From: Caballeronia humi
Lineage (GTDB): Bacteria > Pseudomonadota > Gammaproteobacteria > Burkholderiales > Burkholderiaceae
DNA: 64,000 nucleotides
NCBI RefSeq assembly: GCF_001544475.1
Contig: NZ_FCNW02000035.1
Location: 1 to 64,000, forward strand
Direction of reading: 5' to 3'
Part shown: positions 52,029-60,835 of the stretch, in pieces
Layout: each line of letters begins with the position of its first letter
Position numbering within the stretch: the first letter of the stretch is position 1
Notes under the pieces: generated by a model
Seen by the model: only the letters and a program-made list of their open reading frames with translations
What the model was told of the DNA's origin: nothing
The model's database searches: none
Made by a program: the position numbers and the translations under genes

Positions 52029-53504
52029 TCACTCCAGGCCGGCGTAGTGGTCGATCGCCGCACGCGCGCCAGCTTGCAGACAGGTTACGGCGGCTTTCAA
52101 CGGAGTGCGAAAATCGTCGCGACGGGTGAGCTCCGGCGGGAAGACTTCCTTGATCGCGAGCATCGTTTCGATGAGTTGCTGCGGGTCGGCGGGCACGTTC
52201 GCGGTCAGGCGCGCGGCCATTGGATCGCTGATGTCGTAGCGCGTGCCGTCGTCGGCGCGGCCTCGCAGGAACACGAGCCACGCCGCGACGGCCAGCGCAA
52301 GCCGTTCGATCGACTGGCCCGCGTCCAGGCGCGCTTCGATCGTCGCGAGGAGGCGCGGTGGGATCTTCTGGCTGCCGTCCATCGCGATTTGCGCCGTGCG
52401 ATGTTTCAGCGCGGCGTTCGCGTAGCGGGCGAGCAGGGCGTCGCGGTAGGCGAGGACGTCGAACGAGGGCGGCACATCAAGCGTCGGCGCGATTTCGTGC
52501 GTCATCATCGCGTGGATCAGCTTTTTCAGCGGCGCGTGGGAGATGGCTTCGTCGATCGTCGCGAAGCCCGCGAGCATCGAGAGATACGCGAGCGTCGAAT
52601 GCGTGCCGTTCAGCATGCGCAGCTTGGCGAGTTCGAACGGCATCACGTCGTCGACGAGTTGCGCGCCGACGTTTTCCCACGCGGGGCGGCCCGTCGGGAA
52701 ACGATCTTCGATGACCCATTGGCGGAACGGTTCGCACGGGACTGGCGCGGCGTCTTTCATGCGCAAGGCGTCGAATGCGGCTTCGCGGTCGGCATCGGTG
52801 GTGGAGGGGACGATGCGATCCACCATCGTCGACGGAAACGCGACGTGGGTATCGATCCAGCCGGCGAGCGTGCCATCGACCGCGCGCGCGAACGATACGA
52901 CCGCCTGCTTCAGCGCTGCGCCGTTGTGTGAAAGGTTGTCGCAGGAGAGCACGGTGAAGGGCGGCGTGCCGGCTTCGCGTCTTTGGCGAAGCGCCGCGGT
53001 CAGGATGCCCGGCACTGTGGAGGGTTCGGCCGAATTCGCCAGATCGTGCGCGATGCCTTTGTGCCGAAGGTCCACGTCGCCGGTCTTCGTATCGCGGCAG
53101 TAGCCCTTTTCCGTGACGGTCAGCGAGACGATCCGCACGTTTTCATCGGCGAGCAGCGCGAAGAGGCGTGCGCGGTCGTGCGGCATTGCGAGGATTTCCT
53201 CTAGTGCGCGGATCACCGTCACGCGCACGCCGTCCGGTCCGCGTTCGACCACGCTGTACAAGCCATCCTGCGCCATCAACGCGTCGCGTTTCGTCACGTC
53301 GCCTTGCAGCGTCACGCCGCAAATGCCCCAGTCGCCACCCGCCGCGAGCATCGCCTCCTCGGTATAAACCGCTTCGTGCGCACGATGAAAGTTGCCAATC
53401 CCCAAATGCACGATCCCGATGCGCGGTTCGCGCCATTCAGGCGAAAGAAGATGCAACTCGATGGAACCGAGCGTGTCACGGCAAAGCGTTGATTTAGCGT
53501 TCAT
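52029..53504 (-). CDS. Mannitol dehydrogenase family, fructuronate reductase type
   Basis: A 491-aa NAD-dependent long-chain polyol dehydrogenase. 'RIGIVHLGIGNFHRAHEAVYTEEAM' is the N-terminal Rossmann GxGxFxRAH motif, and 'SCDNLSHNGAALKQAV', 'FPSTMVDRIVP' and 'LRMLNGTHSTLAYLSMLAGF' are catalytic blocks (with K in ELAKLRMLNGTH). Divergent from the mannonate dehydratase gene, so D-fructuronate to D-mannonate (UxuB) is the best reading; mannitol or arabinitol dehydrogenase is possible. Start ATG at 53504 lacks a strong ribosome site. Confidence 0.86.
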   Translation of the reverse strand: MNAKSTLCRDTLGSIELHLLSPEWREPRIGIVHLGIGNFHRAHEAVYTEEAMLAAGGDWGICGVTLQGDVTKRDALMAQDGLYSVVERGPDGVRVTVIRALEEILAMPHDRARLFALLADENVRIVSLTVTEKGYCRDTKTGDVDLRHKGIAHDLANSAEPSTVPGILTAALRQRREAGTPPFTVLSCDNLSHNGAALKQAVVSFARAVDGTLAGWIDTHVAFPSTMVDRIVPSTTDADREAAFDALRMKDAAPVPCEPFRQWVIEDRFPTGRPAWENVGAQLVDDVMPFELAKLRMLNGTHSTLAYLSMLAGFATIDEAISHAPLKKLIHAMMTHEIAPTLDVPPSFDVLAYRDALLARYANAALKHRTAQIAMDGSQKIPPRLLATIEARLDAGQSIERLALAVAAWLVFLRGRADDGTRYDISDPMAARLTANVPADPQQLIETMLAIKEVFPPELTRRDDFRTPLKAAVTCLQAGARAAIDHYAGLE

Positions 53505-53550
53505 TTGTCTGTCCGGGGGGGCGGGAAAACCCGTTGTTGACGATTGAATA

Positions 53551-53563
53551 TACTTGTATGGTA
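53551..53563. promoter_or_regulatory. Candidate GntR/FCD operator in the hexuronate intergenic region
   Basis: The 96-bp divergent region between the fructuronate reductase and mannonate dehydratase starts contains TACTTGTATGGTA, an imperfect palindrome (TAC-N7-GTA) in an AT-rich spot. FCD-type GntR repressors bind such TTGTAT-rich palindromes. The regulator gene is at the end of the same locus. Low-confidence inference. Confidence 0.3.
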
Positions 53564-53600
53564 GCATCCGATCCAACGAATGCCACTCAAGGAAATCCCC

Positions 53601-54809
53601 ATGAAAATCGTCCGCGCCGATGTGATCGTCACCTGTCCGGGCCGCAACTTCGTCACGCTGAAAGTGGTGACGGACGAGGGCGTCTACGGCATCGGCGATG
53701 CCACCCTCAACGGCCGCGAACTCGCGGTCGCTTCGTACCTGAAGGATCACGTGTGTCCGCTCTTGATCGGGCGCGATCCGGGACGCATCGAGGACATCTG
53801 GCAGTTCCTCTACAAGGGCGCGTACTGGCGCCGCGGCCCGGTGACGATGAGCGCGATCGCCGCAGTGGACATGGCGCTCTGGGACATTCTCGGCAAGGTG
53901 GCGAACCTGCCGCTGTACCGGCTGCTGGGTGGGGCATCGCGCGAAGGCGTGATGGTGTACGGCCACGCGACCGGCCGCGATATTCCCGAGGCCCTCGACC
54001 GCTACGAAGAACACCTTGAACAAGGCTACAAGGCGGTCCGCATCCAGTGCGGCGTGCCGAACATGCGCTCGGTGTACGGCGTCTCGAAGGGCAGCGGCAT
54101 GTACGAGCCCGCGACGAAAGGCGCGGTGGAAGAGCAAAGCTGGTCGTCGGAAAAGTATCTCGATTTCGTGCCGAAGCTCTTTGAAGCCGTGCGCGACAAG
54201 TTCGGTTTCGACTCGCACATGCTGCACGACGTGCATCACCGCCTGACGCCGATCGAAGCGGCGCGCCTCGGCAAGTCGATCGAGCCGTATCGCCTCTTCT
54301 GGATGGAAGACCCGACGCCCGCTGAGAACCAGGCAGGCTTCCGCCTGATCCGCGAACACACGGTGACGCCGATAGCGGTCGGCGAGGTGTTCAACAGCAT
54401 CTGGGACTGCAAGCAACTGATCGAAGAGCAACTGATCGACTACATCCGCGCGACGCTCACGCACGCGGGCGGCATCACGCACCTGAAGCGCATCGCCGAT
54501 TTTGCTTCGCTTTATCAGGTGCGCACGGGCTGTCACGGGCCGTCGGACCTGTCGCCGGTGTGCATGGGCGCGGCGCTGCATTTCGACTTGTGGGTGCCGA
54601 ACTTCGGCGTGCAGGAATACATGGGCTTCCCGAAGGAAGCGCTCGACGTGTTCCCGCATGCGTGGTCGTTCGATCGCGGGATGATGCATCCGGGTGAGGC
54701 GCCGGGACATGGCGTCGATATCGACGAAGAAGCGGCCGCGCGCTATCCGTATGACCCGGCGTATCTGCCGGTCGCGCGTCTCGAAGACGGCACGCTCTGG
54801 AACTGGTAA
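53601..54809 (+). CDS. manD: D-mannonate dehydratase (enolase superfamily, ManD type)
   Basis: A 402-aa enzyme, exactly the usual ManD length, that dehydrates D-mannonate to 2-keto-3-deoxygluconate. N-terminal capping domain '[40 protein letters not shown]', barrel with metal ligands in '[13 protein letters not shown]', '[11 protein letters not shown]' and '[11 protein letters not shown]', and the C-terminal '[22 protein letters not shown]'. Start at 53601 behind AAGGA; an earlier Met adds seven residues. It is the first gene of the operon manD-dehydrogenase-MFS-GntR. Confidence 0.92.
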   Translation: MKIVRADVIVTCPGRNFVTLKVVTDEGVYGIGDATLNGRELAVASYLKDHVCPLLIGRDPGRIEDIWQFLYKGAYWRRGPVTMSAIAAVDMALWDILGKVANLPLYRLLGGASREGVMVYGHATGRDIPEALDRYEEHLEQGYKAVRIQCGVPNMRSVYGVSKGSGMYEPATKGAVEEQSWSSEKYLDFVPKLFEAVRDKFGFDSHMLHDVHHRLTPIEAARLGKSIEPYRLFWMEDPTPAENQAGFRLIREHTVTPIAVGEVFNSIWDCKQLIEEQLIDYIRATLTHAGGITHLKRIADFASLYQVRTGCHGPSDLSPVCMGAALHFDLWVPNFGVQEYMGFPKEALDVFPHAWSFDRGMMHPGEAPGHGVDIDEEAAARYPYDPAYLPVARLEDGTLWNW

Positions 54810-54847
54810 GCCTCTCGCCCAACGCATATAAGTCTAGGAGCATCACG

Positions 54848-55885
54848 ATGTTTGCAGCCGTACTTCACGAACCCAAAAAACTCCTCATCGATGAACTCGA
54901 TGCCCCGCAACCGCAGCCCGGCCAAGTGCAGATTCGCGTGCGCGCGGGCGGCATTTGCGGATCGGACCTGTCGTATTACTTCAAGGGCAAGAGCGGCGAT
55001 TTCGCCGTACGCGAGCCGTTCGTGCTTGGACACGAAGTCGCGGGCGAAGTCGCGGCGCTCGGCGAGGGCGTGACGGGTCTCGCCGTCGGACAACGCGTCG
55101 CGGTCAATCCAGGCATGAACTGCGGTATCTGCCGATACTGCGTGAAGGGCATGCCGAACCATTGCCTGAACATGCGCTTCATGGGCAGCGCATCGACGTT
55201 CCCGCACATGCAGGGCATGTTCCGCCAGTTCATCGCGGTGAGCGCGCATCAATGCGTGCCGGTGCCCGATGGCCTCGACTTCGCGCAGGCCTCGATGGCC
55301 GAGCCGCTCGCCGTCGCGTTGCATGCGCTGCGACAGGCCGGATCGCTCGTCGGCGCGAAGGTGCTGCTGGTGGGCTGCGGTCCGATCGGTTGCATTTTGC
55401 TGGCGGTGGCCAAACGCGCGGGCGCGCATCAGATCGTCGCGCTGGATCTCGCGGAGAAAGCGCTTCAGATGGCGGCGACGCTCGGCGCCGACGAAACCGC
55501 GCTCGCCAACGATCAGTCGCGCATCGACCGATGGGCGCAGCAGCGCGGCACCTTCGACGTCGTGCTCGAAGCATCGGGCAGCACGCCCGGCCTCGACACC
55601 GCCTTGCGCGCCGTGCGGGCGGGCGGCACGGCGATCCAGGTCGGCAACTTGCCGGCGGGGCAGTCGCCGGTGGCGGCGAATCTCGTGATGTCGAAGGAAC
55701 TTTGCTATCGCGGCTCGTTCCGTTTCACCGACGAATACGCCGTCGCTGCCGAAGAGCTCGGCGCGCACAAGATCGACCTGCGGCCGCTCATGACGCACGC
55801 GTTCCCGCTCGAAGAAGCGAACCGCGCGTTCGAGGTGGCGCAAGACCGCAGCCAGTCGATGAAAGTCCACCTGCATTTCGACTAA
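54848..55885 (+). CDS. Zinc-binding alcohol dehydrogenase, L-idonate 5-dehydrogenase-like
   Basis: A 345-aa MDR-superfamily enzyme. Catalytic Zn ligands in 'GGICGSDLSYYFKGK' and 'FVLGHEVAGEVAAL'; structural zinc lobe with four Cys in 'GMNCGICRYCVKGMPNHC'; NAD site 'VLLVGCGPIGCILLAVAK'. The L-idonate/sorbitol dehydrogenase branch fits best. In this locus it would feed L-idonate or L-gulonate via 5-ketogluconate or fructuronate. AGGAG precedes the ATG; 38 bp after manD. Confidence 0.87.
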   Translation: MFAAVLHEPKKLLIDELDAPQPQPGQVQIRVRAGGICGSDLSYYFKGKSGDFAVREPFVLGHEVAGEVAALGEGVTGLAVGQRVAVNPGMNCGICRYCVKGMPNHCLNMRFMGSASTFPHMQGMFRQFIAVSAHQCVPVPDGLDFAQASMAEPLAVALHALRQAGSLVGAKVLLVGCGPIGCILLAVAKRAGAHQIVALDLAEKALQMAATLGADETALANDQSRIDRWAQQRGTFDVVLEASGSTPGLDTALRAVRAGGTAIQVGNLPAGQSPVAANLVMSKELCYRGSFRFTDEYAVAAEELGAHKIDLRPLMTHAFPLEEANRAFEVAQDRSQSMKVHLHFD

Positions 55886-55936
55886 ACCATCCTGCACGAA
55901 CCGCCCGGCAAGAGGCGGCGCAACCGGAGACTCACC

Positions 55937-57235
55937 ATGATCAAGAGCCAGCGATGGTTCGTCGTCGGCCTGCTTTTTCTCGCGGGCGTCATCAATTATC
56001 TCGACCGCGCGGCGCTTTCGATCGCCGCGCCGCTGATCCAGAAGGACCTGAACTTCTCGCATGCGCAGATGGGCATCGTGTTCAGCAGCTTCTTCGTCGG
56101 CTATGCGCTGTTCAATTTCATCGGCGGCGTCGCGTCCGACCGGTTCGGCGCGAAGAAAGTCTTCGGCGCGGCGATGGGCATCTGGTCGCTCTTCTGCGGC
56201 GCGACTGCGCTCGCAGGTGGCCTGGCCTCGCTGATCGTGCTGCGTGTGTTGTTCGGCATGGGCGAAGGGCCGTTCAGCTCGTCGAACAGCAAGATGGTGA
56301 ACAACTGGTTCCCGCGCCGCGAAGTGGCGAGCGCGATCGGCGTCATCAGTTCGGGCACGCCGCTTGGCGGGGCGCTGGCGGGACCGGTTGTCGGATATAT
56401 GGCGATCCAGTTCGGCTGGCGCTGGGCGTTCGTCGTGATCATGCTGTTCGGGCTCGCGTGGCTCGTGCTGTGGACGCTCACGACCACCGAACACCCGCAG
56501 CAGAACAAGCGCGTGAAAGCCGACGAGCTCGACCTGATCGTCGCAGGCCAGCAGCAGGCGTCGTCGATGGAACATGCGTCAGGCGGACAGAAAGCCGGTC
56601 TCGGCTTCTACCTGAAGCAGCCGATCATCCTTGCCACCGCGTTTGCGTTCTTCGCCTACAACTACGTGCTGTTCTTCTTCCTTTCGTGGTTCCCGACCTA
56701 TCTCACCGAAGCGCACCATTTGTCGTTGCGCGACATGAGCATCGCGACGGTCATTCCGTGGGTGCTCGGCAGCATCGGTCTCGCGGCGGGCGGCTTCATC
56801 ACCGATTTCATCCTGCGCCTGACCGGCAAGCCTTTGATGTCGCGACGCATCGTGCTGTCCGTGTGCCTCGGCATCGCGGCGGTGTGCGTCGGGTTTGCGG
56901 GGCGCGTTGCGAGCATGCAGGGCGCGGTCGCGCTGATGTCGGTGTCGATCTTCTTCCTCTACGTCACCGGCTCGGTCTACTGGGCGGTGATCCAGGATAC
57001 GGTGCGGCGCGAGAACGTCGGCGGCGTGGGCGGCTTCGTGCACCTGCTCGCCAACCTCGCCGGCGTGATCGGACCGGCGGTGACGGGCTTCATCGTCCAG
57101 GCGACGCATGGTCACTATGGCAGCGCGTTCGTGCTCGCCGGGGCGATCGCGGTGCTCGGCGCGCTTTGTGCGCTCGTGTTCATCCGCGAGCCGCGCACGC
57201 AGAAATCGGCTCAGGGGCGCGTGATAGTATCGTGA
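55937..57235 (+). CDS. MFS transporter, anion:cation symporter (hexuronate/glucarate) family
   Basis: A 432-aa 12-TM permease. 'LLFLAGVINYLDRAALSIAAPLIQKDLNFSHAQMGIVFSSFFVGYALFNFIGGVASDRFGAKKV' is the ACS-family opening with the D-R-x-G-A-K/R signature; 'FGMGEGPFSSSNSKMVNNWFPRREVASAIG' is the TM4-5 motif of ExuT/GudP-type carriers. It would import sugar acids (glucuronate, galacturonate, mannonate) with protons. GGAG precedes the ATG at 55937. Its TGA overlaps a possible GTG start of the regulator. Confidence 0.9.
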   Translation: MIKSQRWFVVGLLFLAGVINYLDRAALSIAAPLIQKDLNFSHAQMGIVFSSFFVGYALFNFIGGVASDRFGAKKVFGAAMGIWSLFCGATALAGGLASLIVLRVLFGMGEGPFSSSNSKMVNNWFPRREVASAIGVISSGTPLGGALAGPVVGYMAIQFGWRWAFVVIMLFGLAWLVLWTLTTTEHPQQNKRVKADELDLIVAGQQQASSMEHASGGQKAGLGFYLKQPIILATAFAFFAYNYVLFFFLSWFPTYLTEAHHLSLRDMSIATVIPWVLGSIGLAAGGFITDFILRLTGKPLMSRRIVLSVCLGIAAVCVGFAGRVASMQGAVALMSVSIFFLYVTGSVYWAVIQDTVRRENVGGVGGFVHLLANLAGVIGPAVTGFIVQATHGHYGSAFVLAGAIAVLGALCALVFIREPRTQKSAQGRVIVS

Positions 57236-57273
57236 CGTATCTCGAAAACGCAGCGATCCCTGCCCGTCCAGTC

Positions 57274-58110
57274 ATGAAAAGCGCACTCTCCTCCAAGCCG
57301 TCCGACGGTATCGAATCCGCCGCTTCCGGCGGGGCGGTCGTGCGCGGCCGCGGCAGGCCGGCGGGGGTGACGTCGCCGAAGACGCCGCTGCCCGACCTGA
57401 CCGAGAAGGTGTCGCTCGATTCGCACGAGCCGATCGGCAAGCAGATTTTCCGCGCGCTGCGCCAGGCGATTTTCGCGGGTGAGATGGCGCCGGGCACGCC
57501 GTTGTCGGAGAAGGAAGTGTCGGACATGTTCCACGTGTCGCGGCAACCGGTGCGCGAGGCGTTCATCAAGCTCGTCGAGGCGGGCGTGCTGCAGGTATTG
57601 CCGCAGCGTGGCACGTTCGTGAAGAAGATCTCGCCGCGTCAGGTGCGCGAAGGGCGTTTCATCCGCGAGGCGATCGAAACGGCGGTGGCGCGCAAGGCGG
57701 CCGTCGCGATCACCGATGCGCAACTGGACGAACTCGCCGCGAACCTGCGCGAGCAGAAAGCGGCATCGAAACTGAACGATACCGCTGCGTTTCTCGCGCT
57801 CGACGAGCAATTTCATTTCCTGATCGCGCAATCGATCGATTGCGTCGCCGCCTGGAACACGATTCAGGACATCAAGGCGCAGATGGATCGCGTGCGGTAT
57901 CTGAGCTTGCCCGAAGTGTCGCCGCTCGATTTGCTGATCCGGCAGCATGCGCGGATTGTCAGTGCGTTGAAGGCGCACGATCCGGCGCTCGCGGAGGAGG
58001 CAATGCGCGCCCACTTGCGCGAGATCCTGATCTCGCTGCATCCGATCGCCGAGCGCAATCCCGATTGGTTCGAAGCTGATGAACCGGAGCGCGTGCCGCT
58101 CGCGACCTGA
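57274..58110 (+). CDS. GntR-family regulator of the FCD (FadR-like) group
   Basis: A 278-aa regulator. After a Ser/Ala/Pro-rich N-terminus, a winged helix at about 55-115 ('PIGKQIFRALRQAIFAGEMAPGTPLSEKEVSDMFHVSRQPVREAFIKL'), then an FCD ligand domain at about 125-265 with the metal ligands of the family ('DEQFHFLIAQSI', 'RQHARIVSALKAHD', 'MRAHLREI'). In this position it is the likely repressor of the hexuronate operon and of the divergent reductase gene. The ATG at 57274 is used; GTG at 57232, overlapping the MFS stop, would add 14 residues. Confidence 0.9.
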   Translation: MKSALSSKPSDGIESAASGGAVVRGRGRPAGVTSPKTPLPDLTEKVSLDSHEPIGKQIFRALRQAIFAGEMAPGTPLSEKEVSDMFHVSRQPVREAFIKLVEAGVLQVLPQRGTFVKKISPRQVREGRFIREAIETAVARKAAVAITDAQLDELAANLREQKAASKLNDTAAFLALDEQFHFLIAQSIDCVAAWNTIQDIKAQMDRVRYLSLPEVSPLDLLIRQHARIVSALKAHDPALAEEAMRAHLREILISLHPIAERNPDWFEADEPERVPLAT

Positions 58111-58136
58111 GTTTCCCAACCTCTTCAGAGTTGCCG

Positions 58137-58171
58137 AAAGGCCTTGCGGCTCGCGCCGCAAGGCCTTTTTT
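58137..58171 (+). terminator. Strong rho-independent terminator of the hexuronate operon
   Basis: 14-bp stem AAAGGCCTTGCGGC / GCCGCAAGGCCTTT with TCGC tetraloop followed by TTTTTT, 26 bp after the GntR stop. Confidence 0.92.
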
Positions 58172-58302
58172 GTTACCTGAGCCTATGCCACCAGGCTGAA
58201 TTGTCCAGCGAACTCCGCCGGGAGATGCTCGAACAGGCGCGGTGACCACTTGCAATCGCAATGCGTCCACGGCGCTTTCCACAAGTTGCCACAAAAAGTG
58301 AC

Positions 58303-58331
58303 TTGCGTTCATATACCTGTTCGAGTATAAA
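58303..58331 (+). promoter_or_regulatory. Promoter and operator-like palindrome of the toxin-antitoxin operon
   Basis: TTGCGT (58303-58308) and TATAAA (58326-58331) with 17-bp spacing form a good sigma-70 promoter. A perfect inverted repeat TATAC-N8-GTATA (58312-58329) covers the spacer and part of the -10, as expected for autorepression by a HigA-type antitoxin. The -10 ends 3 bp before the toxin ATG, so the transcript would be nearly leaderless. Confidence 0.65.
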
Positions 58332-58334
58332 TTC

Positions 58335-58712
58335 ATGGAACCAGACGCAAAGCCGCTCATCTGGGTCGGCAGCAGCAAAAAGGATCTGTGCGCGCTTCCG
58401 GACGACGTGCGCCGGTTCTTCGGGCATGCGCTCGATATCGCGCAGCGGGGCAATCATCATCGGGCGGCGAAGGCGCTGCGCGGATTCACCGGCGCGGGCG
58501 TGCTGGAAGTCGTGGAGGACGCAGCGGGCGGCACGTATCGCGCGGTCTACACGGTGCGCTACCGCGAAGCGGTGTTCGTGCTTCACTGCTTTCAGAAGAA
58601 GAGCAAGTGCGGCATTGGCACGCCGAGCGAAGAGATGGACATCGTCCGGGCGCGGCTGAAAGTGGCGGAAAACCTAGCGAAGGAGCTACAAAATGAAAAA
58701 ACGTATCGTTGA
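58335..58712 (+). CDS. HigB/Gp49-like toxin of a type II toxin-antitoxin system
   Basis: A 125-aa RelE-superfamily mRNA interferase. 'LIWVGSSKKDLCALPDDVRRFFGHALDIAQRG', 'AKALRGFTGAGVLEVVEDAAGGTYRAVYTVRYREAVFVLHCFQKKSKCGIGTP' is the phage-derived Gp49-like pattern, with the basic patch KKSKxG and the Arg/Tyr residues of the active surface. It overlaps the antitoxin by 20 nt and precedes it, the HigBA order. No Shine-Dalgarno is visible before the ATG; translation may be leaderless. It would cleave ribosome-bound mRNA when free. Confidence 0.9.
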   Translation: MEPDAKPLIWVGSSKKDLCALPDDVRRFFGHALDIAQRGNHHRAAKALRGFTGAGVLEVVEDAAGGTYRAVYTVRYREAVFVLHCFQKKSKCGIGTPSEEMDIVRARLKVAENLAKELQNEKTYR

Positions 58713-59028
58713 TGGTGTCGAATTCGAGATCGGCTCGGGCAACGTTTTCGCCGACCTCGGCCTGCCCGATGCCGAAAAGCTCAAGATCAAGTCCGGCCTG
58801 GTCTTCGAGATCGACGAAGCCATTCGCCGCCTCGGACTGACTCAAGAGCAGGCGGCCCGCCGCATGGGAATCCCGCAGCCGAAGGTGTCGGGCCTCATGC
58901 GTGGAGACTTTGCCAATTTCTCCGAGCGCAAGCTGATGGATTGCCTCACTCGCCTCGGCTACGACATCGAAATCACGGTGAAACGTGCCGAAGCCGAGAC
59001 CGGCCACCTTGTGCTGGCCGTGGGCTGA
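58693..59028 (+). CDS. HigA-like XRE antitoxin
   Basis: A 111-aa protein with an N-terminal toxin-binding segment (MKKRIVDGVEFEIGSGNVFADL) and a C-terminal Cro/XRE helix-turn-helix ('RRLGLTQEQAARRMGIPQPKVSGLMRGDFANFSERKLMDCLTRLG'). AGGAG 8 nt upstream, inside the toxin gene. The antitoxin neutralises the toxin and represses the operon at the upstream palindrome. Confidence 0.9.
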   Translation: MKKRIVDGVEFEIGSGNVFADLGLPDAEKLKIKSGLVFEIDEAIRRLGLTQEQAARRMGIPQPKVSGLMRGDFANFSERKLMDCLTRLGYDIEITVKRAEAETGHLVLAVG

Positions 59029-59046
59029 CGCCAGCGGCCGTTTCGG

Positions 59047-59250
59047 TCACGGATGGCTGTAGGGCGTCTTGCTGCTTTGCGATGAGGCGTGGTGCCGTGC
59101 GTGGTGCTTATGTTTGGGCTGCGGGTGCTTTGTGTGCGCGGGCATCGACGATTCTCCTTCCCCGAAGTGATACGTTTCGGCGCGGGCCGCGGTGGAAAGC
59201 ATCGCGAACACACAGCACGCCGGGACGATCAGCCATTTTGCCAATTGCAT
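59047..59250 (-). CDS. Small secreted His-rich protein (67 aa)
   Basis: Signal peptide of about 25 residues ('MQLAKWLIVPACCVFAMLST' to ARAE), then 'MPAHTKHPQPKHKHHARHHAS'. About ten His residues in a span of 25 suggest periplasmic metal (Ni, Zn, Cu) binding; a weak family resemblance to other His-rich exported peptides is all I can say. It is the last gene before the DHA2 exporter on the same strand. Confidence 0.6.
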   Translation of the reverse strand: MQLAKWLIVPACCVFAMLSTAARAETYHFGEGESSMPAHTKHPQPKHKHHARHHASSQSSKTPYSHP

Positions 59251-59308
59251 GAGAATTATCCTAAGTTCGGGGCCGCAAGCTTAACCGATGGCGCACCGGA
59301 TCGCGGAT

Positions 59309-60814
59309 TCAGCGCCCGCGCAACGGCTGATCCTTCATGAACCACGCGAGCACGAACGCAATCGTGACGACTCCGGCTGCCACCAGATACACCGTATGCA
59401 TCGAGCCGGCGAAGGCGTTGAGATAGTCGTCGTGCAGCGCGGCGGGCAGATGCTGGATGGCTTGCGGCCCGAGCGAGCGCGGCAATTCGACGCCTGCGGG
59501 AATCGCCGCTTCGAGGCGCGAGCGCAGTCCGTTCGAGAAGATCGCGCCGAATGCCGCGACCCCCACCGAGCCGCCGATCGAGCGAAACAGCGTCGCGCCG
59601 GAAGTCGCCACGCCGATGAAGCGAAACTCCACCGCGTTTTGCACTGCGAGCACGAGCACCTGCATCACCATGCCGAGGCCCAGGCCCAGCAGCGCCATGT
59701 AGCCGTACATGACGTGCAACGGCGTGTCGAGCCGCAGCGTCGATAGCAGCAGCATCGCGCAGGCAACGAGGCCGGTCCCGGCGATCGGGAACATCCGGTA
59801 CTTGCCGATGCGGCTGATCAACCGGCCACTGATGACCGAGGACAGCAGCACGCCCGCCATCATCGGCGTAATCTGAAGGCCGGCTTGCGATGGCGTCGAA
59901 CCCTTCACCACCTGCAGGTACAGCGGCAGGAACGTCACCGCGCCGAACAGCGAGAAGCCGACGATAAAGCCGATCAGCCCGCTCAGCACGAAGGTGCGGT
60001 CCTTGAAGAGCGAAAGCGGCATGATCGGCTCGACAGCGAGGCGCTCCTCGTAGACGAAACCTCCAATCGAGATCAGCCCAAGCAGCAACGTGAACCACAA
60101 CTGCGGCGAACTCCACGGCAGCAGCGTGCCGCCTTCGCTCGTGAACAGGATGATGCAGGTGAGGGCGGACGCGAGAAACGCGGCGCCCATGTAGTCGATC
60201 TTGTGTTTCACGTGCGCCGTGTGCGGCTTGAACACGAGCCCGATCACCACCAGCGCGATGATGCCGAGCGGCACGTTGATGTAGAAAATCCAGCGCCACG
60301 ACAGATGCTCGACGATAAATCCGCCGAGCAGCGGTCCGACCACTGTCGCCAGGCCGTACACGCCGCCGAACAAGCCCTGGAAGCGGCCACGCTCGGCGGG
60401 CGGGATGACGTCGGCGATGGCGGCCATCGTGATAACCATCAGTCCGCCGCCGCCCAGGCCCTGCAGCGCGCGCAGCACGATCAACTGCGTCATGTCCTGC
60501 GCGACGCCGCACAGGACCGAGCCGGCGAGAAAGATCAGGATCGATGCCTGCAGCACGACCTTGCGCCCGAACAGGTCGCCGAACTTGCCGTAAAGCGGCA
60601 CGACAATTGTCGATGTCAGCAAGTACGACGTCACCACCCACGACAGGTTTTCAAGACCGCCGAGTTCGCCGACGATCGTCGGCAGCGCCGTCGAGACGAT
60701 TGTCTGATCGAGCGCGCCCAGCAGCATGACTAGCAGCAGCGCCGTGAAGAGCAGACCGATCGGCGGCCGCTCGGCAGGGTGCGCGTCCGTAACGGTTTGG
60801 TGCAAAGATGACAT
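59309..60814 (-). CDS. DHA2-family MFS drug exporter (EmrB/QacA type)
   Basis: A 501-aa 14-TM proton antiporter. 'LLFTALLLVMLLGALDQTIVSTALPTIVGELGG' contains the D-Q-T-I-V motif D1 of 14-TM exporters; 'GKFGDLFGRKVVLQASILIF' is motif A and 'GLGGGGLMVITMAAIADVIPPAERGRFQGLFGGVYGLATVVGPLLGGFI' motif C. It exports hydrophobic drugs or toxic compounds. Divergent from a TetR gene with operator-like repeats in between, so TetR repression is expected. ATG at 60814 preferred over TTG at 60820. Confidence 0.92.
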   Translation of the reverse strand: MSSLHQTVTDAHPAERPPIGLLFTALLLVMLLGALDQTIVSTALPTIVGELGGLENLSWVVTSYLLTSTIVVPLYGKFGDLFGRKVVLQASILIFLAGSVLCGVAQDMTQLIVLRALQGLGGGGLMVITMAAIADVIPPAERGRFQGLFGGVYGLATVVGPLLGGFIVEHLSWRWIFYINVPLGIIALVVIGLVFKPHTAHVKHKIDYMGAAFLASALTCIILFTSEGGTLLPWSSPQLWFTLLLGLISIGGFVYEERLAVEPIMPLSLFKDRTFVLSGLIGFIVGFSLFGAVTFLPLYLQVVKGSTPSQAGLQITPMMAGVLLSSVISGRLISRIGKYRMFPIAGTGLVACAMLLLSTLRLDTPLHVMYGYMALLGLGLGMVMQVLVLAVQNAVEFRFIGVATSGATLFRSIGGSVGVAAFGAIFSNGLRSRLEAAIPAGVELPRSLGPQAIQHLPAALHDDYLNAFAGSMHTVYLVAAGVVTIAFVLAWFMKDQPLRGR

Positions 60815-60835
60815 GCGCAAACTCGGTTGAAATTA

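Noticed and set aside
54955-58110. 1051-aa frame that ends with the GntR regulator
   Set aside because: Only the last 278 residues are real; the rest is out-of-frame reading of the dehydrogenase and MFS genes.
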